From assembly GCA_902778055.1 (NCBI GenBank), contig CACYWL010000007.1, positions 179,889 through 243,888 on the forward strand: a stretch of 64,000 nt of DNA, in the 5' to 3' direction. Source of the DNA: an uncultured Eubacteriales bacterium. Lineage in GTDB: Bacteria; Bacillota; Clostridia; Christensenellales; Aristaeellaceae. The notes beneath the pieces were generated by a model. It saw nothing but the letters and a program-made list of their open reading frames with translations. It did no database searches and had not been told where the DNA came from. The translations under genes were made by a program, and so were the position numbers. Positions 53,821 through 61,310 of this stretch are shown piece by piece (positions within the stretch are counted from its first letter, which is position 1; each line of letters opens with the position of its first letter).

Positions 53821-53922
53821 GTGGAGGATCATTATTATTTGCCGGAGGATATGGCGGAAGAACAGGTGCATGAGATGATTGGGAGGACGGAACTGCGGAT
53901 CGTGGACTGCGGGAATCGGTAA
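53821..53922 (+). pseudogene. C-terminal fragment of an unknown plus-strand gene
   Basis: The plus strand reads VEDHYYLPEDMAEEQV, HEMIGRTELRIVDCGNR and a stop at 53922. It looks like the natural end of a cytoplasmic protein, cut at the junction with the surface-protein fragment. The family is not recognised. Confidence 0.4.
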
Positions 53923-53943
53923 GAAGAGAAATCAGGAAAAGAA

Positions 53944-53966
53944 AAAGCCCCGGCAGCCGGGGCTGA
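53944..53966 (-). terminator. intrinsic terminator after the CxxC protein gene
   Basis: AGCCCCGG and CCGGGGCT on the minus strand, followed by TTTTTCTTTTC, just after the stop at 53976. Confidence 0.85.
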
Positions 53967-53975
53967 AGCCTTAGT

Positions 53976-54359
53976 TTACTCAATAACCGGGAGTATGCGC
54001 AGTAGCGTCCAATTGGCCATCTCAATATTCCCTTCGAATTCATTGTATTTGGGATTTGCAATGACAAGGATATATCCCACCTTGGCTTTACTGTCTTCCT
54101 TCATGAATTCAATAAACGAGCTTTCCTCGTTAATTCCGGAGAACAGGTTTGCTGTACCGGTCTCATCCGCCACAAGGACAACGGTGGGATTAAGTTCCTG
54201 CATGATCTTCACAACGAGCATGCAGTCGCCGCATTCTCCCTTTGCATCAAGCCATTCCTGAATAGTAACGAATTTAGGCCCTTCTTCGGCCTGCGCGATG
54301 CATGAAAGTGAAGCGAGGACGAGGACAATGGAAAGTGCCAGTGCGATGGTCTTTTTCAT
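53976..54359 (-). CDS. small secreted protein with CxxC motif, unknown
   Basis: 127 residues. An N-terminal signal peptide (KKTIALALSIVLVLASLSCIAQAEE) could end at AQA, or be a lipoprotein signal if the SLSC cysteine is used. The mature part has TIQEWLDAKGECGDCMLVVKI, with a CxxC that could be redox-active or bind metal, and later NWTLLRILPVIE. It resembles neither thioredoxin nor a family I know. AAAGGAG precedes the ATG and a clear terminator follows, so it is its own transcript. Confidence 0.75.
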   Translation of the reverse strand: MKKTIALALSIVLVLASLSCIAQAEEGPKFVTIQEWLDAKGECGDCMLVVKIMQELNPTVVLVADETGTANLFSGINEESSFIEFMKEDSKAKVGYILVIANPKYNEFEGNIEMANWTLLRILPVIE

Positions 54360-54507
54360 TAGGGGTCAACTCCTTTCATTTTTTGCGCGCGTCTGATTTC
54401 GACCATAATAGCCGATTTTTTCTTTTACCGCAATACCTCGGAGGTGACTTTTCCATGGCTGAAACCCTGCGCGAATTCGTAATCCTCTGTGTTCCTGCTC
54501 CGCAAAA

Positions 54508-54834
54508 TCAGATACGTTTTCGCATGTACCTGAAGTAATCCAGTTTCTCATTAAAAACAGCATGAATATACACAGTCTGTTCATCAGGATTTGTGAAATA
54601 AAAAACCAAATAATGCTTATATACCAGGAAGCGGTAGCCAAGCGCCTTGAGGACGTAGTCTTTCGGAATGGCTCCGGATTCAGGCTGCGAGTTCAGAATA
54701 CTGCAATGTGCTTCAAGCTCCATAACAAAATTCACAGCAGTATCCGTATCTTTGGACACCTCATAAATACCGAGCGCGATCTCCCGCAGATCCCCCTTGG
54801 CTGTGTCCGTCATGATGACTTGCCATTTTTTCAT
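54508..54834 (-). CDS. RelE/ParE family toxin
   Basis: 108 residues. TDTAKGDLREIALGIYEVSKD at the N-terminus, the middle LGYRFLVYKHYLVFYFTNPDEQTVYIHAVF and the end RYMRKRI match the ParE/RelE fold. It would act as an mRNA interferase or gyrase poison. Its ATG overlaps the antitoxin stop (ATGA). Confidence 0.88.
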   Translation of the reverse strand: MKKWQVIMTDTAKGDLREIALGIYEVSKDTDTAVNFVMELEAHCSILNSQPESGAIPKDYVLKALGYRFLVYKHYLVFYFTNPDEQTVYIHAVFNEKLDYFRYMRKRI

Positions 54835-55130
54835 TCGGCTGCGCCTCGCAGTTCACTTATTATATCTGCGAACGCTTCATGAGCAGGCTGCACTCTTCCC
54901 AGTCTGACATCATCCGCTGCCTGAGCAAGGTGTGTGTAAACAGCCAGACGGCTCTTCAGGTCTTCAATAAGCTGCTGCTGCTCCATGAACTGACTGTGTC
55001 CCAGGATTACGGTATCCTCTTTTCCGTTTACTGTGATTGCAACAGGATTGTTTTTTGCCTCTGCAGAAATCTGCGCATAATGAGTCCGAAGATCTTTGGA
55101 CGGTCTGATGGTGAGCCGTTGTGTCATCAT
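54831..55130 (-). CDS. Phd/YefM-type antitoxin
   Basis: 99 residues. IRPSKDLRTHYAQISAEAKNNPVAITVNGKEDTVILGHSQF is the Phd/YefM DNA-binding domain; the C-terminal tail (AHEAFADIISELRG) would cover the toxin. The start at 55130 follows AAGGAG by seven bases; the open frame further upstream overlaps the promoter. First gene of the toxin-antitoxin operon. Confidence 0.9.
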   Translation of the reverse strand: MMTQRLTIRPSKDLRTHYAQISAEAKNNPVAITVNGKEDTVILGHSQFMEQQQLIEDLKSRLAVYTHLAQAADDVRLGRVQPAHEAFADIISELRGAAE

Positions 55131-55157
55131 GATTTCGCTCCTTTCCTTGGTAGTCAA

Positions 55158-55187
55158 ATTATAATCCATTATGACCACTAACGTCAA
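55158..55187 (-). promoter_or_regulatory. promoter of the Phd/RelE operon
   Basis: On the minus strand TTGACG (55187-55182) and a perfect TATAAT (55163-55158), 18-base spacer, 28 bases before the antitoxin start. Confidence 0.7.
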
Positions 55188-55366
55188 GAACACATAAAGC
55201 AAACAAATATTGCGGAGTTATTTATTCACAACGAAAGTGATGCTTCCGGTCCACAGCCTGTTAAAATAGATGTCCATCGTATATCTCTTTCTTCAGTGCT
55301 TCTTGGAGAATCTGGGAGCAGTTTATCCAATACATTGGCGCAGGTTTCCCATTTGTCGCTGTTTGG

Positions 55367-55446
55367 TATTGCAAACTATTCTCAACAAAACATAATGTTT
55401 GCAATATACTGCAAACTTTTCTTGATTTCGAAAAAAGTTTGCAGTA
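55367..55446 (+). promoter_or_regulatory. four alternating half-sites, likely operator of the DUF4143 gene
   Basis: Four 10-base half-sites alternate in direction: TATTGCAAAC at 55367, GTTTGCAATA at 55397, TACTGCAAAC at 55407, GTTTGCAGTA at 55437. They can pair as 1-2, 2-3 or 3-4. Sites 3 and 4, with flanking TTTT and AAAA, form a perfect 14-base inverted repeat. The last site overlaps the promoter -10. Confidence 0.7.
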
Positions 55447-55450
55447 CAAT
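55422..55450 (+). promoter_or_regulatory. promoter of the DUF4143 ATPase gene
   Basis: TTGATT at 55422-55427 and TACAAT at 55445-55450, 17-base spacer, 26 bases before the chosen start. Its -10 lies within the last TTTGCA half-site, so a bound factor would block it. Confidence 0.6.
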
Positions 55451-55475
55451 CCCGTTGAGGGAGGTGGAATGCGAT

Positions 55476-56651
55476 ATGATCAGCAGAGAGCATTATCTGT
55501 CTCAGATCGAACCGTTTGTTGACAGCGACCTTATTAAAGTGATCACCGGTATTCGTCGTTGCGGAAAATCCGTTATTCTGAAGCAATTGGCGCAGAGCAT
55601 CCTGGACAGATCAGACAATGTTATTCTCCTGGAATTTGAGAATAAGCGTACAAGGACCGAACTGCCTGACGCGGACCGGGTAATCAGATATGTGGATGAG
55701 CATCGAACAAAAGGAAAATGCTATGTTTTCCTTGATGAGGTTCAGGAAATTGATAATTGGCCGGATATATGCCAGACTCTCCGCTTGGAAAACTGTTCCG
55801 TCTTTATATCCGGCTCCAATTCCAAACTGCTTTCTTCAGAATTTACAGACGCACTTAGCGGAAGATATGTCTCTTTCCAGATTCATCCGTTTGTCTGGAA
55901 GGAACTGAAGGAATACGCAGCCGAGTTAAATCGTCCAGTTTCCATTATGGATTATCTGATCTGGGGAGGCTTCCCGAAACGTCTGGAATTCGAAGGTGAT
56001 GCAATGATCCGTTATCTGGAAGATATTGACGAGACGATCATCTACAAAGATATCATTCGCAGGTTCAAAATCAGAAAAGAATCCCTGTTTCGTGCTGTTG
56101 CGGATTTTGTTCTTCGTTCAAATGGGAGAATTGTATCATATAATTCCATCTATAAAGCCGTGAAGCAAAAAGAAAAATGCTCAGAGCATACCATTATGAA
56201 ATATGTGGAATACCTGGAGAAGGCTTATGCGACAGAACTGGTCAAACAATACTCCGTCAAATCAAAACAGGAACTGCAATTCCATAAAAAGTGTTATGAC
56301 GGGGATGTGGCTCTGAATTCGATTCGCTGTCCGAATAATCGATATGATATCGACCACAATCTGGAAAATATTGTGTATCTTGAGCTGCTTTACCGCGGAT
56401 ACAATACGAAGGTGTATGATAACGCCGGAAAAGAGATCGATTTTATTGCATCCAAATCGGGAAAAGAATACCTGATCCAGGTGGCTCACAGCGTTATTGA
56501 TGAAAAAGCATATCAACGGGAATTCAACGCTTTCAACGGTCTTGACAATTCCCGGCAGAAGATTCTGATTACAAATGACGATGTGGATTATTCCACAAGC
56601 ACGGTACGGCATATCCGTCTGAAGGAGTTTCTGGAGTCAGATCGCCTGTGA
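55476..56651 (+). CDS. AAA family ATPase with DUF4143 domain
   Basis: 391 residues. Walker A ITGIRRCGKSVILKQL near residue 25, Walker B CYVFLDEVQEIDNW near 85, the sensor region FISGSNSKLLSSEF, and LSGRYVSFQIHPFVWKEL, followed by the C-terminal DUF4143 with EIDFIASKSGKEYLIQVAHS, similar to a PD-ExK nuclease core (E..D....G..YLIQV). Such ATPases are widespread and often mobile or defence-associated; their task is unknown. The ATG at 55476 follows GAGGGAGGTGG; the longer frame to 55296 runs through the operator and is not used. Confidence 0.88.
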   Translation: MISREHYLSQIEPFVDSDLIKVITGIRRCGKSVILKQLAQSILDRSDNVILLEFENKRTRTELPDADRVIRYVDEHRTKGKCYVFLDEVQEIDNWPDICQTLRLENCSVFISGSNSKLLSSEFTDALSGRYVSFQIHPFVWKELKEYAAELNRPVSIMDYLIWGGFPKRLEFEGDAMIRYLEDIDETIIYKDIIRRFKIRKESLFRAVADFVLRSNGRIVSYNSIYKAVKQKEKCSEHTIMKYVEYLEKAYATELVKQYSVKSKQELQFHKKCYDGDVALNSIRCPNNRYDIDHNLENIVYLELLYRGYNTKVYDNAGKEIDFIASKSGKEYLIQVAHSVIDEKAYQREFNAFNGLDNSRQKILITNDDVDYSTSTVRHIRLKEFLESDRL

Positions 56652-56706
56652 AACCGCCCTTGACAAATGGGATAGTTTGCCGAACCGGACAGGGCCGCGA
56701 GAGGGT

Positions 56707-56736
56707 AAAAAAATGAGGAAGCCATTCGACTTCCTC
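56707..56736 (-). terminator. terminator after tRNA-Lys
   Basis: On the minus strand GAGGAAG and CTTCCTC enclose an 8-base loop, followed by ATTTTTTT, directly after the tRNA 3' end. Confidence 0.85.
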
Positions 56737-56740
56737 TTCG

Positions 56741-56813
56741 TACACCATTAGGGACTCGAACCCTAGACACCCTGATTAAGAGTCAGGTGCTCTACCAACT
56801 GAGCTAATGGTGC
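56741..56813 (-). tRNA. tRNA-Lys (anticodon CTT)
   Basis: 73 bases fold into a full cloverleaf on the minus strand: acceptor GCACCAT with ATGGTGT, D arm with AGCTCAGTTGGTAGAGC, anticodon stem CCTGA/TCAGG with loop CTCTTAA (anticodon CTT), and the T arm TAGGGTTCGAGTCCCTA. The 3' CCA is not encoded. It marks the right end of the accessory region. Confidence 0.96.
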
Positions 56814-56892
56814 TCATCCGGCTCGCTCAAGCGAACGAACACTATTTTACACAAATTTCCGTCCTTGTCAAGCACATTTTGAAAAAAATTTT

Positions 56893-56931
56893 TAAAAAAA
56901 CGGCCCTCCGGCCATCAAAGACCGGAGGGCT
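56893..56931 (-). terminator. terminator after the ferredoxin gene
   Basis: AGCCCTCCGG and CCGGAGGGC pair on the minus strand, followed by a long T run. Confidence 0.88.
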
Positions 56932-56945
56932 GTTTCATCGGATGG

Positions 56946-57116
56946 TTACGCCTGAGCAGGAGCACCAACCGGGCAGGTTTCGGCGCAGGCACCGCACTCG
57001 ATGCAGGTATCCGCATCGATCACGTACTTGCCGTCACCCTCAGAAATCGCACTCACAGGGCACTCTGCAGCGCAGGCACCGCAGGCAATGCACTCATCAG
57101 AAATCTGGTAAGCCAT
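56946..57116 (-). CDS. 2[4Fe-4S] ferredoxin
   Basis: 56 residues, the usual size of clostridial ferredoxin. MAYQISDECIACGACAAECP and CIECGACAETCPVGAPAQA give two CxxCxxCxxxCP clusters, each binding a [4Fe-4S] centre with the partner cysteine from the other half. It is a low-potential electron carrier for anaerobic metabolism. GGAGGG lies eight bases before the ATG. It forms a single-gene unit with a strong terminator. Confidence 0.97.
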   Translation of the reverse strand: MAYQISDECIACGACAAECPVSAISEGDGKYVIDADTCIECGACAETCPVGAPAQA

Positions 57117-57162
57117 AATTCAGACCCTCCATTCTTCAGTTCCCTTACGGGTTATTAGATAT

Positions 57163-57191
57163 CTTATAACGATCCCATCAAAAAATCAAGA
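57163..57191 (-). promoter_or_regulatory. promoter of the ferredoxin gene
   Basis: On the minus strand TATAAG (57168-57163) with TCTTGA (57191-57186) 17 bases upstream. The -10 is good; the -35 is weak. Confidence 0.5.
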
Positions 57192-57280
57192 GTTTTCCAA
57201 GAAAAAGTCAATACCCGGCAGTCGGATCCGCCGCGGTCCGCGGGAACCTGCGGCCACGGCCTGCACAGCATCGGGGCACA

Positions 57281-58648
57281 TCATTCATGATCCGCCGCTT
57301 TCATGGCTTTTTCCAGCGCATCCGCCCATCCTTTGGCTTTGGGAGCGGCTTCCGCCTTCGGAATCCCGGTTTTTATCCCTTCGTCCGTTCTGGGTTCCTG
57401 GTTCTCCCTGGGCTTCCTGGGAGGACGGTTCTTTTTCTCGGGAATGCGGCTGCCCTCGTTTTTCTTCTCCCTTTCCGGATTTTCCCGGCGCACCGGCTGG
57501 CCGAAGACCTGCTCTCCCGGCTTATTCTCCTTTCGGTCCCGGCTCTGTCCCCGGCCTCTGGGCGGATTTCCCGGCTTCTGGGCCGGCTTTTCCCTGTCGC
57601 TCTTCATCTCCGCGTTTCTGGCCGCAGAAGTACCCCTGTTCGCATTATTTCGCTCTGGCCTCGGCCTGGGGCTTTTTTTCGCCGGAGAAGGCGAAGGAGA
57701 ATCCTTTTCTTCCGGAGAGGCTTCTTCCGCCAGAAGGGTCATCTCCCGGTCGGTTTCCAGCTCCGCAAGCTCCTGCGGAATCTCTCCCGATTCTGCTTCT
57801 TCAGGCGCGGTTTCCGGCCTGCTTTCCTGCATCGCATGTTCAGGACGGCTGATCTGGTCCAGCGGATAGGTACGGATTTCCGTGGTATCCCCGTTGGGGA
57901 TTCTGACGGAAACCGTTTCCTTGACAATATTCAGGTCACATACGATGCCGCTGCCGTCCGGAGTCGTCACTTCCCTGCCCACCCTGGGCATTTTTTTCCG
58001 GGTCTGCTCATACTGATCCTGCTCATACTTCAGGCAGCACATCAGCCTTCCGCATACGCCGCTGATTTTGGTGGGGTTCAGGGACAGATTCTGCTCCTTG
58101 GCCATCTTGATGGATACGGGCTGGAAATCGTTCAGGAATGCTCCGCAGCAGATCGGACGGCCGCAGGGGCCGAGACCGCCCAGCATGCGGGCCTCATCCC
58201 TCACGCCGATCTGACGCAGCTCAATCCGCGTCTTGAACGTGGAAGCAAGATCCTTGACCAGCGCGCGGAAATCCACCCGTCCGTTCGCCGTGAAATAAAA
58301 CATCATTTTGCTGCGGTCAAACGTGCACTCCACGGAGACCAGCTTCATCTCCAGCCTATGCTCGGCGATTTTCCGCTGACAGACCCTGTAGGCTTCCCTC
58401 TCCCTGGCCCGGTTATCCGTAGCCTGCTGAATATCCTGGGGCGTCGCGATCCGGAGGACATGAGGAAGGGCATCCCTGACCTGCTCTTCGGCAATCTCAT
58501 TGATCCCCATGATGATTTCCCCCAGATCCACGCCGTGGACGGATTCTGTGATCACATAATCCCCGACCCGCGGAGAGAGAGAAGGATCGATTTCGTAATA
58601 TTGCATTTTTCCGTCTTCCTGAAAACGGACGCCGACAACACTAATCAT
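57281..58648 (-). CDS. ricT: PSP1/RicT family protein with long disordered tail
   Basis: 455 residues. The PSP1 domain (residues 1-265) shows VVGVRFQEDGKMQYYEI, LGGLGPCGRPICCGAFL and ISGVCGRLMCCLKYEQDQY; the paired cysteines bind Fe-S clusters in the Bacillus RicAFT complex, which affects RNase Y and sporulation. From about residue 275 a tail of roughly 180 residues, rich in P, R, K and E, is predicted to be disordered; Bacillus RicT ends near 275. The ATG overlaps the holB stop (ATGA). Confidence 0.93.
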   Translation of the reverse strand: MISVVGVRFQEDGKMQYYEIDPSLSPRVGDYVITESVHGVDLGEIIMGINEIAEEQVRDALPHVLRIATPQDIQQATDNRAREREAYRVCQRKIAEHRLEMKLVSVECTFDRSKMMFYFTANGRVDFRALVKDLASTFKTRIELRQIGVRDEARMLGGLGPCGRPICCGAFLNDFQPVSIKMAKEQNLSLNPTKISGVCGRLMCCLKYEQDQYEQTRKKMPRVGREVTTPDGSGIVCDLNIVKETVSVRIPNGDTTEIRTYPLDQISRPEHAMQESRPETAPEEAESGEIPQELAELETDREMTLLAEEASPEEKDSPSPSPAKKSPRPRPERNNANRGTSAARNAEMKSDREKPAQKPGNPPRGRGQSRDRKENKPGEQVFGQPVRRENPEREKKNEGSRIPEKKNRPPRKPRENQEPRTDEGIKTGIPKAEAAPKAKGWADALEKAMKAADHE

Positions 58649-59658
58649 GAATCTAAAGCCTCCAAGAGTGCAAAAATAAGCTGTTCAACCACAATCTGGA
58701 AATTCACGTTGGCCATCAGTCTTTTTCTGGCCAGGCTGACCGCATCCAGCAGGCGGACATAATCCCCCGGAGCGGAGCGGCTGAGCCAGGATTTCCACGG
58801 ATCCGGGAGCTTTTCCAGCGGCATCGCTTCTCCCGATTCAAGCAGCGACGCGTGCATCATCCGGCTGATATACAGGTTCAGCGCGGAGAAAAGCGCATCC
58901 GCCTGGTCCTTCCGGTCCTTCCAGCGCGAGGAGATTTCGGAAATCCTGCTTCTTTCGGTGCAGCCGAAAAAGTCCCTCAGGATTTCGTCCCGAAAAGCCC
59001 AGTAGGCTTCATCCCCGGCGATCTGCAGGGCCCGGCCGGGAGAGCCTCCGCTCTCCAGAGCCGCATCCTCCGCTTTCGCATGCTCATAACCTTTCCGCTC
59101 CAGCTGGCTGACGATCTCATCCGTCTTCCAGGCATGCATTTTGAACAGCTGGCACCGGCTGACGATCGTAGGAAGCAGTTTGTCCGCGTTGACGCAGGTC
59201 ATGAGAAAATAAGTTTCTTCGGGCGGTTCCTCCAGGGTTTTGAGCATTTTGTTCTGCGCGGAATCATTCATATCCTCCGCATGCCGCACAAGAACCACCC
59301 GTCTGGTGCCTTCATAGCCCTTCAGGCCGACGCGGCGGATCATTTCCTGAATATCCGAGACCGGGATACTCGTTTTGACGTCAGAGGGAACCAGCGGAGC
59401 TCCTTTCCGGATCACAATGAGATCAGGATGCAAAAGGCTCTCCATCTGGATGCATGCGCGGCATTTTCCGCAGGGCCTGGCGAGGGGCGAATCGTCCTCA
59501 CAAAGCAGCGCAGCGGCAAGCGCCTGCGCCAGGCTCCATTTTCCAAGCCCTTCCTCGCCGGAAATCAGAAGAGCATGAGTCATTCTTCCCTCATGAATCT
59601 TGCGAAGAAGGGAATTCAGGGCCTCTCCCTGAGACAGAAAATCCTTTGGGAAAAGCAT
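58645..59658 (-). CDS. holB: DNA polymerase III delta-prime subunit
   Basis: 337 residues of the clamp loader. ISGEEGLGKWSLAQALAAALL carries the Walker A loop, CGKCRAC the zinc ligands, and MNDSAQNKMLKTLEEPPEETYFLM the conserved arginine-finger region. It lies between darA and ricT, the normal Firmicutes order, with a 1-base gap to darA and a 4-base overlap with ricT. Confidence 0.94.
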   Translation of the reverse strand: MLFPKDFLSQGEALNSLLRKIHEGRMTHALLISGEEGLGKWSLAQALAAALLCEDDSPLARPCGKCRACIQMESLLHPDLIVIRKGAPLVPSDVKTSIPVSDIQEMIRRVGLKGYEGTRRVVLVRHAEDMNDSAQNKMLKTLEEPPEETYFLMTCVNADKLLPTIVSRCQLFKMHAWKTDEIVSQLERKGYEHAKAEDAALESGGSPGRALQIAGDEAYWAFRDEILRDFFGCTERSRISEISSRWKDRKDQADALFSALNLYISRMMHASLLESGEAMPLEKLPDPWKSWLSRSAPGDYVRLLDAVSLARKRLMANVNFQIVVEQLIFALLEALDS

Positions 59659-59659
59659 C

Positions 59660-59992
59660 TCAGACCTTCAAAAACTGTTCAACATTAAGCACGAACAGCG
59701 TGGCTCCGCCGATGGTCACCTCGACCGGGAAAGGAACATACCCGCCGCCGGAGACCCCTGTGGCGCTGGTGTTCGCCGTAGTCAGCTGCTTTCTGCTCTT
59801 GCATACGGACTCAATGGCCCCGATCGCATCCTGAACCTTCTCATCCTCGACACCGATGAGCAGCGTGGTATTCCCCGCCCTCAGAAAGCCGCCGGTCGTT
59901 GCCAGCTTGGTTACACCAAAACCTTTATTCATCAGCCCGTTCAACAGGCGGGAAGAATCTTCATCCTGCACAATCGCAATAATCAGTTTCAT
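59660..59992 (-). CDS. darA: cyclic-di-AMP receptor DarA (PstA family)
   Basis: 110 residues. MKLIIAIVQDEDSSRLLNGLM, GFGVTKLATTGGFLRAGNTTLLIG and the C-terminal GGYVPFPVEVTIGGATLFVL match the PII-like DarA/PstA family, which binds c-di-AMP as a trimer. The ATG at 59992 has GGAGG upstream; the longer frame begins in the upstream intergenic DNA. With the PgpH homologue near the left end, this supports c-di-AMP signalling. Confidence 0.95.
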   Translation of the reverse strand: MKLIIAIVQDEDSSRLLNGLMNKGFGVTKLATTGGFLRAGNTTLLIGVEDEKVQDAIGAIESVCKSRKQLTTANTSATGVSGGGYVPFPVEVTIGGATLFVLNVEQFLKV

Positions 59993-60176
59993 CGTCTTTC
60001 CTCCTCTCAAGCATTCGTACACTCGGTATATTATAAACAACGCCTTTCCGAAAATCAAGCCATTTGCCTTTGGCCTCCGGACACCTGCCGACAGCACAGA
60101 TTCCGGAAGCCCATTTACAGGGGACGCAAAAAAAGGTAAACTTGCAGCAGAAACCGGAAATGGAGGATCGAAGATC

Positions 60177-61310
60177 TTGACACAGTCCGTTTTTACACTG
60201 GCGGCCGCTTCCGCCTTCGGCCTGGAAGGCGCCGTCGCAGGAGAACTGAAACGCCTGGGAATGAAAAACGTTCATGCTGAAAACGGTGTCGTTCTTTTCA
60301 GCGGAAACGTTCAGGATGCTTTTCTCTGCAATCTCTCTCTCCGCTTCAGCGACAGAATCTACCTTCTGCTTGCGGAAAGGAAATGCGATTCCTTCGAAGC
60401 GCTGTTTCAGCTTGTTTCCTCCATTCCGTGGGAAGACTATGCCGGCGGGAAGGAAGCCTTCAATATTTCCGCCCAGTGCGCGCGCAGCCGTCTCATGAGT
60501 CCCCGGGACTGCCAGTCCATCACCAAGAAAGCCATTCTGGAAAGGATGAAAGCCAGAAAGGGATGCCGTGTATTTCCGGAAAACGGGGCGCCCTTCCCGG
60601 TTCATGTCAGCGTTCATTCGGATCAGGTCAGAATTCTCCTGAACCTTTCCGGCCCTTCCCTGTCCCGGAGAGGATACCGCACCTGGAACGGAGAAGCGCC
60701 CCTGAGGGAGACGCTGGCCGCCGCGCTGGTTGAATTCAGCCCCTGGCGGCCCGGGATGCCGCTCTATGACCCCTGCTGCGGAACGGGAACCATCCTGATC
60801 GAGGCGGCCCTGAGGCAGGGCCATATCGCGCCCGGGCTGAATCGTTCCTTTTCCATGGAGCAGTTTGTTTTTTTCCCGAAGGCAGACGGGGAAAGGATTC
60901 GCGAAAAGCTCAGAGCGGACTGTCAATTCGGGCGGATTCATTCGATCGCCGGGTCTGATATAGACCCTGAGGCGGTCACCCTCGCCCTTCGTCACCAGAA
61001 TCAGGCCTTTCGGGATTCCCTGATTGATTTTTCCGTGAAGCCGCTGCAGGAGGTTTCCTTGACGGAGGAGCACGGCGTATTCCTTTGCAATCCTCCCTAC
61101 GGGGAAAGGCTGAGCGATACGGAGCATTGCCGAAAGCTTTATCAGGAGCTGAAACGGCTTCAGGACCGGCACCCCACCTGGGCTCTCTGTGCCATTTCTT
61201 CCGATCCCGGTTTTGAAAAAGCCTTCGGCCGCAGGGCGGATAAGAGAAGAAGGCTCTATAACGGCCGTCTTGAGTGTCAGTTTTATACCTATTCCGCGGC
61301 GGTTCAGTAA
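60177..61310 (+). CDS. THUMP-domain RNA methyltransferase (RlmL/YpsC-type)
   Basis: 377 residues. A THUMP domain at residues 5-160 binds RNA; the Rossmann methyltransferase follows with LYDPCCGTGTILIEAAL and FLCNPPYGERLSD (NPPY), indicating base methylation of rRNA or tRNA. The start is a TTG at 60177 (LTQSVFTLAAASAFGLEG) with GGAGG 10 bases upstream; the longer reading begins antisense to darA and is rejected. It converges on, and overlaps by 7 bases, the envelope fusion gene. Confidence 0.92.
   Translation: MTQSVFTLAAASAFGLEGAVAGELKRLGMKNVHAENGVVLFSGNVQDAFLCNLSLRFSDRIYLLLAERKCDSFEALFQLVSSIPWEDYAGGKEAFNISAQCARSRLMSPRDCQSITKKAILERMKARKGCRVFPENGAPFPVHVSVHSDQVRILLNLSGPSLSRRGYRTWNGEAPLRETLAAALVEFSPWRPGMPLYDPCCGTGTILIEAALRQGHIAPGLNRSFSMEQFVFFPKADGERIREKLRADCQFGRIHSIAGSDIDPEAVTLALRHQNQAFRDSLIDFSVKPLQEVSLTEEHGVFLCNPPYGERLSDTEHCRKLYQELKRLQDRHPTWALCAISSDPGFEKAFGRRADKRRRLYNGRLECQFYTYSAAVQ

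Noticed and set aside
53800..53871. ATG at 53871 as a true start of a 113-residue surface protein
   Set aside because: The first 17 codons lie in DNA that codes on the opposite strand for a different protein end; no signal peptide is present.
55261..55449. 62-residue minus frame before the DUF4143 gene
   Set aside because: It covers the operator half-sites and has no ribosome site; its apparent pattern comes from the repeats.
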